Assembly (NCBI RefSeq): GCF_000333595.1
Contig: NZ_BADK01000952.1
Span: forward strand, 8,933 to 52,324
Reading direction: 5' to 3'
Source of the DNA: Azospirillum sp. B506
GTDB taxonomy: Bacteria > Pseudomonadota > Alphaproteobacteria > Azospirillales > Azospirillaceae
DNA: 43,392 nucleotides
Positions 1-8,363 of this stretch are shown here, piece after piece. The position numbers and the translations under genes are program-made. The stretch's first letter is position 1; each line of letters begins with the position of its first letter. The notes under the pieces are model-generated. The model saw nothing but the letters and a program-made list of their open reading frames with translations, was not told the DNA's origin and did not search any database.

Positions 1-6
1 CCTGAC

Positions 7-213
7 TCACACTCCAGCCGTCTGGCGTCCCGGCCATTGCCGCCACAGCTTGACGAGGCAGACGGCCAGCGGCACCGCCAGCGTGGCCCAGCACAGCCAG
101 TCCCAAACGCCATCGCCCAGGATGGCGGCGGCCAGCCCGAAGACGGACAGCCCGGCCAGCGCCGCCGGAATGCGCCAGACGCCGCTCATGCCCCCGGTCA
201 TGCCCCCGGTCAT
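7..213 (-). CDS. Small membrane protein of a PepSY/TonB iron-uptake unit
   Basis: A 68-residue protein of unknown function with two hydrophobic stretches (about residues 13-31 and 40-56) separated by a GDGVWDWL motif, so probably a two-pass inner-membrane protein. Its ATG overlaps the stop of the PepSY gene in an ATGA junction, which implies translational coupling. Small proteins with a GDGxWD core commonly follow PepSY genes next to TonB receptors, so a helper role in iron uptake or reduction is inferred from context only. The start region is a 12-bp in-frame tandem repeat (MTGGMTGGM), giving three possible ATG starts at 213, 201 and 189. Confidence 0.7.
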   Translation of the reverse strand: MTGGMTGGMSGVWRIPAALAGLSVFGLAAAILGDGVWDWLCWATLAVPLAVCLVKLWRQWPGRQTAGV

Positions 214-1352
214 GCCTTGCTCCCCAGCTTGGCGCCGGACGCGCCCCTGTTGGCGGAGGCCGACCGCGCCCGCGGCCGCTTCAGCCAGACGACGAAACCG
301 CTCACCGTCACCACGCCGGTGACGATGGTGAACAGCGCCCAGAGGATCTGCAGCGGCAGCCCGCCGTAATCGCCGAAATGGAACGGGCCCGACAGCATCA
401 GCACCGTCATGTACCAGGGCGTGCCGGCCGCCTCCGCCACCACGCCGGTCTCGGCATCGACCAGCGCGACGCTGAGCAGCCGCTGGGTCAGTTCGGTGTG
501 GCCGCGCACGATCACGCTGAAATGGCGGCTGCCGGCATATTCGTTGCCGGGATAGGCGATGAAGGCCAGTTCCTTGCCGGGAAAGGCGGCCAGCCCGGAC
601 GCGGCCACCCGGTCGATCGACACCGCCGGACCGGTCATCGGCTCGGGATGGCGGGCGGTCATCGCCGCCAGCTCGGTCTTCTGCCAATAGCCGGTGATCA
701 GCGGCGAGAAGGACAGGATGGCGCCGGTCAGCCCGACGACGAAGGCCCAGACCAGCGTCGCCACGCCGAACAGATTGTGCAGGTCGATGGAGCCGATGCG
801 GGTTCCCCGCCCGAAGCGCAGGATGCCGAAGGCCAGCTTCTTCATGAAGGGGCCGTAGACGACCAGCCCGCTGACCGTGCTGACCACGAACAGCAGCCCC
901 ATCATCCCGACGAACATCTGGCCGGCGAAGCCGGTGAACAGGTCGACATGCAGCTTCAACAGGAAGCCGACCAGCGTCTCCTCCGGCTGTTTCAGCATCT
1001 GGTTGGCGCCGGTGAAGCCGTTCAGCACCACCCAGCGCCCCAGGTCGAAGCCGCGCTCCTCCGGCTTGGCCAGATAGATGTAGTTGACCGCCTTGTCCTC
1101 CGGATCGAAGGACAGCAGCTTCGGCACCAGGGCGGGATCGGCCTTCTGTGCGATGTCGACCAGCGACTGGAGCGGCAGGCGGGCCTGCCCCTCCGTGTAG
1201 CTGCTGTCGAGATCCTCCCCCATCAGATGCTCGATCTCGTGGTGGAACACCAGGATCAGCCCGGTCACGCAGAGGATCAGCAGGTTCGCCGAACAGATCA
1301 GGCTGGTCCAGCGGTGGACGAGGCGCCAGCCCCGCAGGCTCGCAGGCGTCAT
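210..1352 (-). CDS. PepSY-associated TM helix domain protein
   Basis: A 380-residue inner-membrane protein of the PepSY_TM type found with TonB-dependent siderophore receptors, where members are thought to reduce or process ferric siderophores in the periplasm. The N-terminal HRWTSL segment leads into the first membrane helix, ending in a VFHHEIE motif. Further membrane helices lie near residues 165-190, 210-240 and 340-365, with PepSY-like periplasmic parts between. The ATG at 1352 is preceded by a GGAAG ribosome site. An upstream in-frame extension runs into the receptor gene and is unlikely to be translated. The gene starts 44 bp after the receptor stop and is probably co-transcribed with it under Fur control. 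The substrate is unknown. Confidence 0.85.
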   Translation of the reverse strand: MTPASLRGWRLVHRWTSLICSANLLILCVTGLILVFHHEIEHLMGEDLDSSYTEGQARLPLQSLVDIAQKADPALVPKLLSFDPEDKAVNYIYLAKPEERGFDLGRWVVLNGFTGANQMLKQPEETLVGFLLKLHVDLFTGFAGQMFVGMMGLLFVVSTVSGLVVYGPFMKKLAFGILRFGRGTRIGSIDLHNLFGVATLVWAFVVGLTGAILSFSPLITGYWQKTELAAMTARHPEPMTGPAVSIDRVAASGLAAFPGKELAFIAYPGNEYAGSRHFSVIVRGHTELTQRLLSVALVDAETGVVAEAAGTPWYMTVLMLSGPFHFGDYGGLPLQILWALFTIVTGVVTVSGFVVWLKRPRARSASANRGASGAKLGSKA

Positions 1353-1396
1353 GACGGCTTCCTTCGTCAAGGGGGGAGGAGGGACGGCACGGACGC

Positions 1397-3565
1397 TTAC
1401 CAGCGGTAACGCAGGCCGGCGGTCACCGTCCGCCGATAGCCGTAGGCGCACCAGTCGCCGTAATAGCAGGAGGCGACATACTCCTTGTCGAACAGGTTCT
1501 TGCCGTTGACGGTGACCTCCGCCCCCTGGAGCTTGGAGGACAAGGCGCCCAGATCGTAGGACACCGTGGCGTCGACCAGGGTGAAGGACGGCACCTTGAA
1601 GCTGTTGGCGGTGTTCATGGTGCTGCCGGTGTAGCGGACGCCGGCGCCGACGCCGAGGCCGGTCAGCGGCGTGCCTTCCGGCATGTGGTACATCGCCCAG
1701 GCCGACGCCTGATGGCGCGGCACCGCGGCGAGGCGCTTGCCCTCCAGCCCGTCATTGTCCTTGGTGTATTTGGTGTCGAGGTAGGTGTAGGCGCCGATCA
1801 GCTCCAGCTCCTTGGTGACGCCGACCTTGGCCTCCAGCTCGACGCCGCGCGACCGCGCTTCGCCGCTCTGGATGGAGAAACCGGGATGGGCGGGGTCGCT
1901 GGTCACAAGGTTGCTGCGCGTCAGGTCGAAGGCCGACACGGTGAACAGGCTGTTCAGGCCGGGCGGCTGGTACTTCACGCCGACCTCGTACTGGGTCCCC
2001 TCCTCCGGCTTGAAGGGCGTGCCGGCGAAATCGACGCCGCTGCTCGGCGTGAAGGATTCGGCATAGCTGACATAGGGGGCGATGCCGTTCTCGAAGACAT
2101 AGGTCAGCCCGGCGCGGCCGGTCCAGGCCTGATCGGACTGGGTGCTGCTGCCATAGGCGGTGGTCGAGGTGGTCTTCGCCCAGTCGCGGCGCCCGGCGAC
2201 CGTCAGGATGAAACCGCCCAGCTTCATCTGGTCCTGCAGATAGACACCGGTCTGGCGCCCGTCGATGTCGGTGCGGTAGACCGCCGGCGGGGTGACGGCG
2301 ATGCCGTAGACCGGATTGAACACGTCCAGCGACGGCGCCATCCCGAAGCCGGCGGTGTAATGGCCGTCCAGCCGCTGGTGGTCGACGCCGGCCAGCAGGG
2401 TGTGGCCGACCGGACCGGTGGCGAAGCGCCCCTCGATCTGGTTGTCGAAGGCGTAGGCGTTCATCTCCTCCCGCGAGGTGGCGACGCCGCGGAAGAGGCT
2501 GCGGTTGTCGGTGTCCAGCCCGTTGGCGTACAGGCTGTCGTAGGCGACCTTGGCATTCAGCCAGCGCCCGTTCAGCCGCACGGTCCAGACGTCGCTCAGC
2601 TTCTTGTCGAAGGCATAGCCGACCGAAGCCTGCCGACGGTCGAACTTCTCGTAATTCGGGTCGCCGTCATAGAAATCGGTCGGGATCCTGCCCAGCGGGT
2701 TCGGCAGCACCGTGCCCTGCGGCGGGATGCCGCCATAGGAATTGCCCTTCGGGTCATGCTGGTAGAAGCCCAGCAGGGTCAGGCTGGTCTCGGCGTCCGG
2801 CCGCCAGGTGAAGGAGGGAGCGACGGCGATGCGCTCATTCTCCGTCATCCGGATCTGGCCGTCCTCGCTGAGGCCGACGGCGGTCAGCCGGTAGAGGAAC
2901 TTGCCGTCCTTGTCGATGGGACCGGAGAAGTCGGCGGTGCCGCGCCAATGGTTGTCGGTGCCGTATTCGATCCCGACCTCGTTCAGCGCGCTGGCGGTCG
3001 GACGCTTGGAGACCTGATTGATCAGGCCGCCGGCCGGCGCCTGTCCGTACAGAACGGAGGTCGGGCCCTTCAGCACCTCCGCCCGCTCCAGCAGATAGGG
3101 ATCGATCTGCGAGGCGGTGTAATAGAGCGACTGGAGCTTCAGCCCGTTCAGATAGGTGTCGGCATCGAAGCCGCGGATCTTCAGCTGGTCGTAACGGGTC
3201 GCCACCGCGCCGCGGGTTTCCGCCGTCACACCGGAGGTGTAGCGCACCACCTGATTCAGCGTCTGGGCGTTCTGGTCGCGGATCTGGTCGGCCGGAATGA
3301 CCGAAATCGACTGCGGCGTCTCGATCAGCGGCGTGTCGGTCTTGGTACCGGTCGCCTGCTGGCTGGCGACATAGCCGGTCACCGGCGTCAGCGCCGTTTC
3401 CCCCTGCCCGGTCACCGTCACCGCCGGCATCTGCATCGCGGCTCCACTGCCCGCGCCGCCGGTGCTTTGTGCCCCCGCGGCCGCCGGCACCATCAGGCCA
3501 CCCAGCACCATGGCGCCGAACGCCGCCCCCCGCGACATCCGGCCACCGTCCACTCGTCTCTTCAC
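1397..3565 (-). CDS. TonB-dependent siderophore receptor
   Basis: A 722-residue outer-membrane receptor importing ferric siderophores with TonB/ExbBD energy. A signal peptide ends near PAAAGAQS. The plug domain (about residues 60-180) has the typical ETPQSISVIPADQI and APAGGLINQVSKRP motifs. The 22-strand barrel follows, including EEGTQYEVGVKYQ, and ends in the aromatic RYRW expected for BAM-dependent insertion. It lacks the long N-terminal signalling domain of FecA/FpvA-type transducers, so it probably does not signal to an ECF sigma factor. The coordinates use a GTG start. An ATG at 3538 (MSRGAAF) is a good alternative and still leaves a signal peptide. Two Fur-box-like sites lie just upstream. 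The siderophore cannot be named from sequence. Confidence 0.92.
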   Translation of the reverse strand: MKRRVDGGRMSRGAAFGAMVLGGLMVPAAAGAQSTGGAGSGAAMQMPAVTVTGQGETALTPVTGYVASQQATGTKTDTPLIETPQSISVIPADQIRDQNAQTLNQVVRYTSGVTAETRGAVATRYDQLKIRGFDADTYLNGLKLQSLYYTASQIDPYLLERAEVLKGPTSVLYGQAPAGGLINQVSKRPTASALNEVGIEYGTDNHWRGTADFSGPIDKDGKFLYRLTAVGLSEDGQIRMTENERIAVAPSFTWRPDAETSLTLLGFYQHDPKGNSYGGIPPQGTVLPNPLGRIPTDFYDGDPNYEKFDRRQASVGYAFDKKLSDVWTVRLNGRWLNAKVAYDSLYANGLDTDNRSLFRGVATSREEMNAYAFDNQIEGRFATGPVGHTLLAGVDHQRLDGHYTAGFGMAPSLDVFNPVYGIAVTPPAVYRTDIDGRQTGVYLQDQMKLGGFILTVAGRRDWAKTTSTTAYGSSTQSDQAWTGRAGLTYVFENGIAPYVSYAESFTPSSGVDFAGTPFKPEEGTQYEVGVKYQPPGLNSLFTVSAFDLTRSNLVTSDPAHPGFSIQSGEARSRGVELEAKVGVTKELELIGAYTYLDTKYTKDNDGLEGKRLAAVPRHQASAWAMYHMPEGTPLTGLGVGAGVRYTGSTMNTANSFKVPSFTLVDATVSYDLGALSSKLQGAEVTVNGKNLFDKEYVASCYYGDWCAYGYRRTVTAGLRYRW

Positions 3566-3586
3566 CTGATTGCCCCCAAGAACGAA

Positions 3587-3601
3587 TAAGAATCATTCGC
3601 A
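3587..3601 (-). promoter_or_regulatory. Fur-box-like site, receptor side
   Basis: TAAGAATCATTCGCA matches the 7-1-7 Fur consensus (TGAGAATnATTCTCA style) at 13 of 15 positions. It lies 21 bp before the GTG and 48 bp before the alternative ATG of the siderophore receptor, where bound Fur would block transcription. The closeness to the GTG slightly favours the downstream ATG. Binding is inferred. Confidence 0.65.
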
Positions 3602-3618
3602 TTCTCAGGCCGTCATAG

Positions 3619-3633
3619 TGCAAATGATTATTA
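3619..3633. promoter_or_regulatory. Second Fur-box-like site in the divergent region
   Basis: TGCAAATGATTATTA agrees with the Fur consensus TGATAATnATTATCA at 12 of 14 defined positions, in an AT-rich patch unusual for this genome. It sits 17 bp from the first box, between the receptor and the mdtA-like gene, and could act on either promoter. The rest of the gap (about 3634-3831) shows no other site that I can support. Confidence 0.55.
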
Positions 3634-3831
3634 TCTTCAATACCTATTCGAGTATGCAAACCGATAATCGCTTTCACCGATCTCTCGGGAGGGGAGGCGG
3701 GCTGCGGGCCGGAAAAATATTTGCCGCCCCCCGACGAATCCGCCCCGCCGCCCCGTATCAGGGACGGACAGAAAGACCGGGGTGGCGACAGCGCCGCCCG
3801 GTCGAGCGTCGGGCAAGCGTCGGAACAGGTC

Positions 3832-5214
3832 ATGACGATTCGTTGGAAGCCGGTGGTCACCGGCGTTGTTCTTGCCGGTCTGGTCGGCGGCGTCGGCTAT
3901 GCGGTCCAGCAGAAGCTGGCGACCCCGGCGGCGACCCAATCGGGCCAGCCTCCCGGCCCTCCCGGCCCTCCTCACGGCGGCCCCGGCGGCGCGCGCAGCA
4001 GCGTGGTGGCGGTACAGGCCGGCACGGTGGCGCGCGAGGACGTGCCGATCTGGTTCGACGGCATCGGCACGGTCCAGGCCTTCAACACGGTCACCGTGCG
4101 CGCCCGCGTCGATGGCGAACTCCAGCGCGTCTCGCTTCAGGAAGGGCAACTGGTCAAGGCCGGCGACCTGCTGGCGACCATCGATTCCCGCCCGCTGCAG
4201 GCCCAGCTGGCCCAGGCGGTCGCCAAGAAGGCGCAGGACGAGGCGCAGCTCGCCAACGCGCGGCGCGATCTCGACCGCAACATGGGCCTGAAGGAATTCG
4301 CCTCCCGCCAGACGGTGGACACCCAACGCGCCCTGGTCGCCCAGTACGAGGCGCAGATCCGCGCAGACGAGGCGGCGATCGACGCGGTGCAGGTTCAGCT
4401 GAACTACACCACCGTCACCGCCCCGCTCAGCGGCCGCATCGGCCTGCGCAACGTCGATCAGGGCAATGTGGTGCATGCCAGCGACCAGACCGGCATCGTC
4501 ACCATCACCCAGATCCAGCCCATCGCCGTCCTCTTCACCCTGCCGGAAAAGCAACTGCAGGCGGTGCTGGCCGCCCAGGCGCAGGGACCGGTGACGGTGG
4601 AGGCGCAGGACCGCGAAGGCCGCCGCGTGCTCGACACCGGCAAGCTGTCGGTGGTGGACAATCTGATCGACACCGGCACCGGCACCATCCGCCTCAAGGC
4701 CGAGATGCCCAACGACCCGCAGAAGCTGTGGCCCGGCCAGTTCGTCAATGTCCGCCTGCTGTCCACCATCCGCCGCGGCGCCACCACGGTGCCCGCCACC
4801 GTGGTGCAGCGCGGACCGCAGGGCACCTACGCCTACGTCATCAAGGACGACCTGACGGTGGAGCAGCGCCCGATCAAGGTCGCCCGCCAGGAGGAGACCA
4901 AGGCCATCATCGACGAGGGCCTGACCCCCGGCGAGCGGGTGGTGGTGGACGGCCAGTACCGCCTGCAACCCGGCTCGAAGATCCGCATCGTCGAGCCCGT
5001 CGCCTCGGCAGCCCCAGCCGGCACCGCTCCCGCCGCCCCCACCGTTCCCACCGCGTCAGAGGCCGCAACCGCCGACCGGCCGCAGGGCCAGCCACGCGAC
5101 CCGGCCACCCGCGAGGAACGGCGGCGCGAACGGCAGCAGCAGCGCGAGAATACCGGAAGCGGCAACGCTCCCGCCCCCGGCACTGCCCCGCGTGAGGGAC
5201 GGCAGCCCTCATGA
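3832..5214 (+). CDS. mdtA: RND efflux periplasmic adaptor (MdtA/MexA family)
   Basis: A 460-residue membrane-fusion protein linking the RND pump to a TolC-like outer-membrane channel. An N-terminal hydrophobic segment (TGVVLAGLVGGVGYAV) acts as anchor or signal, followed by a Pro/Gly-rich linker. Then come the lipoyl/barrel-sandwich half with VRARVDGELQRV, an alpha-hairpin rich in Ala/Gln/Lys, and TAPLSGRIGLRNVDQGN, typical of MdtA. The last 70 residues are a low-complexity Pro/Arg/Gln tail, probably disordered. The ATG at 3832 was chosen over an upstream in-frame TTG because it begins directly at the anchor. The stop overlaps the next start (ATGA). No outer-membrane partner gene is present in the window. 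Confidence 0.9.
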   Translation: MTIRWKPVVTGVVLAGLVGGVGYAVQQKLATPAATQSGQPPGPPGPPHGGPGGARSSVVAVQAGTVAREDVPIWFDGIGTVQAFNTVTVRARVDGELQRVSLQEGQLVKAGDLLATIDSRPLQAQLAQAVAKKAQDEAQLANARRDLDRNMGLKEFASRQTVDTQRALVAQYEAQIRADEAAIDAVQVQLNYTTVTAPLSGRIGLRNVDQGNVVHASDQTGIVTITQIQPIAVLFTLPEKQLQAVLAAQAQGPVTVEAQDREGRRVLDTGKLSVVDNLIDTGTGTIRLKAEMPNDPQKLWPGQFVNVRLLSTIRRGATTVPATVVQRGPQGTYAYVIKDDLTVEQRPIKVARQEETKAIIDEGLTPGERVVVDGQYRLQPGSKIRIVEPVASAAPAGTAPAAPTVPTASEAATADRPQGQPRDPATREERRRERQQQRENTGSGNAPAPGTAPREGRQPS

Positions 5215-8200
5215 ACATCTCCGCCCCCTTCATCCTGCGGCCGGTCGCCACCGGCCTCTTGATGCTGGCGGTGGTGCTGCTGGGCCTGCTGGGCTACAGC
5301 GCGCTGCCGATCTCCTCGTTGCCCACCGTCGATTTCCCGACGGTGCGCGTCACCACCCAACTGCCGGGCGCCGCCCCCGACGTGATGGCCTCCTCGGTCA
5401 CCGCGCCCTTGGAACGCCAGCTCGGCCAGATCGCCGGCATCTCGTCGATGGTGTCGACCAGCTCCTTCGGGCTGTCGGTCATCACCCTGCAATTCGACCT
5501 GACCCGCGACATCGACGCGGCGTCGCAGGACGTGCAGTCGGCGATCAGCGCCGCATCGGGCACGCTGCCCAAGGGGCTGCCCAATCCGCCGGTCTACGAC
5601 AAGGTCAACCCGGCCGACACGCCGGTGATGGTGCTGGCGCTGAGTTCCGACTCCTTGCGCCTCGAAACCGTCAGCGACGCCGCAGACACGCTGCTGGCGC
5701 AGAAGCTGTCCCAGGTGGATGGCGTCGGCTATGTCGGGATCGAAGGGGGCCTGCGCCCCGCCGTCCGCGTGCAGGTCAACCCGGCCGCCGTCGCCGGCCT
5801 CGGCCTGACCTTGGAGGATGTGCGCACCACCATCACCCAGGCCAACGTCAACGCGCCGAAGGGCAGCTTCGACGGGCCGCGCCAATCCTGGTCGATCGGC
5901 GTCAACGACCAGATCGAGAATGCCGCCGCCTACCGCCCGATCATCGTCGCCTACAAGAACGGCGGCCCGGTACGGCTGACCGACATCGGCACCGTGGTCG
6001 ATTCGGTGGAGAACACCCGGCTGGCGGCGTGGCATGACGGCAAGCCGGCGGTGCTGCTGAACGTGCTGCGCCAGCCCGGCGCCAACATCATCGACACGGT
6101 GGACCGCATCCACAAGCTGCTGCCCTCGCTCCAGGCCAGCCTGCCGCCGCAGATCCACATGGCGGTGCTGACCGACCGGACGGAGACCATCCGCGCCTCG
6201 GTGGTCGATGTGCAGAAGACGCTGGTGCTGACCGCCGGGCTGGTGGTGCTGGTGATCTTCCTGTTCCTGCGCAAGGCCTGGGCGACGGTGATCCCGGCGG
6301 CGGCGCTGCCGCTGTCGCTGATCGGCACTTTCGGCATCATGGCGCTGTGCGGCTTCAGCCTCGACAATCTGTCGCTGATGGCGCTGACCATCGCGTCGGG
6401 CTTCGTCGTCGACGACGCCATCGTGATGATCGAGAACATCGTCCGCTACATCGAGGAGGGCGAGACGCCGTTGCAGGCGGCGCTGAAGGGCGCGCGCCAG
6501 ATCGGCTTCACCGTGGTGTCGCTGACCCTGTCGCTGATCGCGGTGTTCATCCCGCTCTTGTTCATGGGCGGGGTGGTCGGCCGGCTGTTCCGCGAATTCG
6601 CCATCACGCTGTCCATCGCCGTGCTGGTGTCGGCGGCGATCTCGCTGACGCTGACGCCGATGATGTGCGCCCGCCTGCTCAAGCCCGAGACGGAGACCAA
6701 GCCCAACGGCCTGTTCCGCTGGACCGAGCGCGGCTTCGACGCCCTGCTGGACGGCTATGCCGCCTCGCTGCGCTTCGTGCTGCGCCACCAGCCGGCGACC
6801 CTGCTGGTCACCATCGCCACGCTGGCCGCCACCCTCTACCTCTACGACGTGGTGCCGAAGGGCTTCCTGCCGCAGCAGGACACCGGCGTCATCATCGGCG
6901 TGACCGATGCCGCCCCCTCGATCTCGGTCAAGGCGATGGCGGAGCGCCAGCGCGAGGTCGCCGACATCGTGCGGCGCGACCCCGACGTCGCCGGGGTGGC
7001 GAGCTTCGTCGGCACCGGCACGGTGAACGCCACCACCAACACCGGCAATTTGACCATCGCGCTGAAGCCGCGTGACCAGCGGACCTCCTCGGCGGAGGAG
7101 ATCATCGCCCGCTTGCGCGCCCAAACCTCCGACCTGAAGGGCGTGTCGCTGTTCATGCAGGCGGTGCAGGACGTGCAGATCGACAGCCGCGTCAGCCGCA
7201 CCCAGTACCAGTATGTCCTGCAGGACGCCGACCCGCGCGAGCTGGAGAACTGGACCCCGCGCCTGCTGGACGCGCTGCGCGCAAGGCCCGAACTGACCGA
7301 CGTGGCGACCGACCAGCAGCCCGACGGCTTGCAGGTCTATCTCACCATCGACCGCGACGCGGCGAGCCGCCTGCATGTGCTGCCGCAGGCCATCGACGAC
7401 ACGCTGTACGACGCCTTCGGCCAGCGGCAGGTCTCGACCATCTACACCCAGACCAACCAGTACCGCGTGATCCTGGAGGTCGAGCCGTCCTTCCAGATGG
7501 ATCCGGTGTCGCTGTCGAAGATCTATGTGAAGGCCAGCGGCGGCACCGTCGTTCCCTTGAACGCCATCGTGTCGGTGCAGCGCAAGACAGCACCCCTGGT
7601 CATCACCCACCAGGGCCAGTTCCCCTCCGTCACCCTGTCCTTCAACGTGGCGCACGGCGTCTCGCTGGGGGCGGCGGTGGCGGCGATCCAGCAGGCGCGC
7701 GACGGCATCGGCATGCCCGACACCGCCACCGCCCGCTTCGCCGGCACCGCCGCCGAGTTCCGCGCCTCGCTCGACACCCAGCCCTGGCTGATCCTGGCGG
7801 CGGTGGTCGCCGTCTACATCGTGCTGGGCGTGCTGTACGAGAGCACGATCCACCCGATCACCATCCTGTCGACCCTGCCATCCGCCGGCATCGGCGCGCT
7901 GCTGGCGCTGATGGCGACCGGCCATGACCTGTCGCTGATCGCGCTGGTCGGCATCGTGCTGCTGATCGGCATCGTCAAGAAGAACGCCATCATGATGATC
8001 GACTTCGCCCTGGAGGCGGAGCGTCACCAGGGCATGGCGCCGGAACGCTCGATCTACGAGGCGTCGCTGCTGCGCTTCCGCCCGATCATGATGACCACCA
8101 TGGCGGCCCTGCTCGGCGCCCTGCCGCTGGCGCTGGAGAACGGCACCGGGTCGGAACTGCGCAAGCCGATGGGCATCGCCATCGTCGGAGGCCTGCTGCT

Positions 8201-8357
8201 CAGCCAGGTGCTGACGCTCTACACCACGCCGGTGGTCTATCTCTACATGGACCGTCTCGGCAACCGGCTGGGCCGCTGGCTGCGGCCGTGGCGGCGGAAG
8301 GACGCGGCGGAGCCGGCGGGCAACGACGCCTCCGCCGGCCGGGCGGCGGCGGAGTAG
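5211..8357 (+). CDS. mdtB: RND multidrug efflux permease (MdtB-like)
   Basis: A 1048-residue inner-membrane proton-driven pump subunit of the HAE1 RND family, full length for the group. It has 12 membrane helices and two large periplasmic loops. The paired acidic residues of helix 4 are visible at about D401-D402 (FVVDDAIVMIEN), as is the conserved lysine motif GIVKKNAIMMIDF near residue 923. Duplicated LPSAGIGALLAL-type segments are also present. It is translationally coupled to the adaptor and followed 6 bp later by a second permease. This two-permease layout is diagnostic of MdtABC-type pumps, where MdtB and MdtC form a heterotrimer. Assigning this copy as B rather than C rests on gene order. 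Confidence 0.92.
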   Translation: MNISAPFILRPVATGLLMLAVVLLGLLGYSALPISSLPTVDFPTVRVTTQLPGAAPDVMASSVTAPLERQLGQIAGISSMVSTSSFGLSVITLQFDLTRDIDAASQDVQSAISAASGTLPKGLPNPPVYDKVNPADTPVMVLALSSDSLRLETVSDAADTLLAQKLSQVDGVGYVGIEGGLRPAVRVQVNPAAVAGLGLTLEDVRTTITQANVNAPKGSFDGPRQSWSIGVNDQIENAAAYRPIIVAYKNGGPVRLTDIGTVVDSVENTRLAAWHDGKPAVLLNVLRQPGANIIDTVDRIHKLLPSLQASLPPQIHMAVLTDRTETIRASVVDVQKTLVLTAGLVVLVIFLFLRKAWATVIPAAALPLSLIGTFGIMALCGFSLDNLSLMALTIASGFVVDDAIVMIENIVRYIEEGETPLQAALKGARQIGFTVVSLTLSLIAVFIPLLFMGGVVGRLFREFAITLSIAVLVSAAISLTLTPMMCARLLKPETETKPNGLFRWTERGFDALLDGYAASLRFVLRHQPATLLVTIATLAATLYLYDVVPKGFLPQQDTGVIIGVTDAAPSISVKAMAERQREVADIVRRDPDVAGVASFVGTGTVNATTNTGNLTIALKPRDQRTSSAEEIIARLRAQTSDLKGVSLFMQAVQDVQIDSRVSRTQYQYVLQDADPRELENWTPRLLDALRARPELTDVATDQQPDGLQVYLTIDRDAASRLHVLPQAIDDTLYDAFGQRQVSTIYTQTNQYRVILEVEPSFQMDPVSLSKIYVKASGGTVVPLNAIVSVQRKTAPLVITHQGQFPSVTLSFNVAHGVSLGAAVAAIQQARDGIGMPDTATARFAGTAAEFRASLDTQPWLILAAVVAVYIVLGVLYESTIHPITILSTLPSAGIGALLALMATGHDLSLIALVGIVLLIGIVKKNAIMMIDFALEAERHQGMAPERSIYEASLLRFRPIMMTTMAALLGALPLALENGTGSELRKPMGIAIVGGLLLSQVLTLYTTPVVYLYMDRLGNRLGRWLRPWRRKDAAEPAGNDASAGRAAAE

Positions 8358-8363
8358 CCGGCC

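Noticed and set aside
4833..8027. A very long open frame opposite the mdtA/mdtB genes, rich in His, Asp, Gln and Arg
   Set aside because: It is a shadow of GC-rich coding DNA: the plus strand has clear RND motifs over the same bases, and the antisense product is low complexity without any fold.
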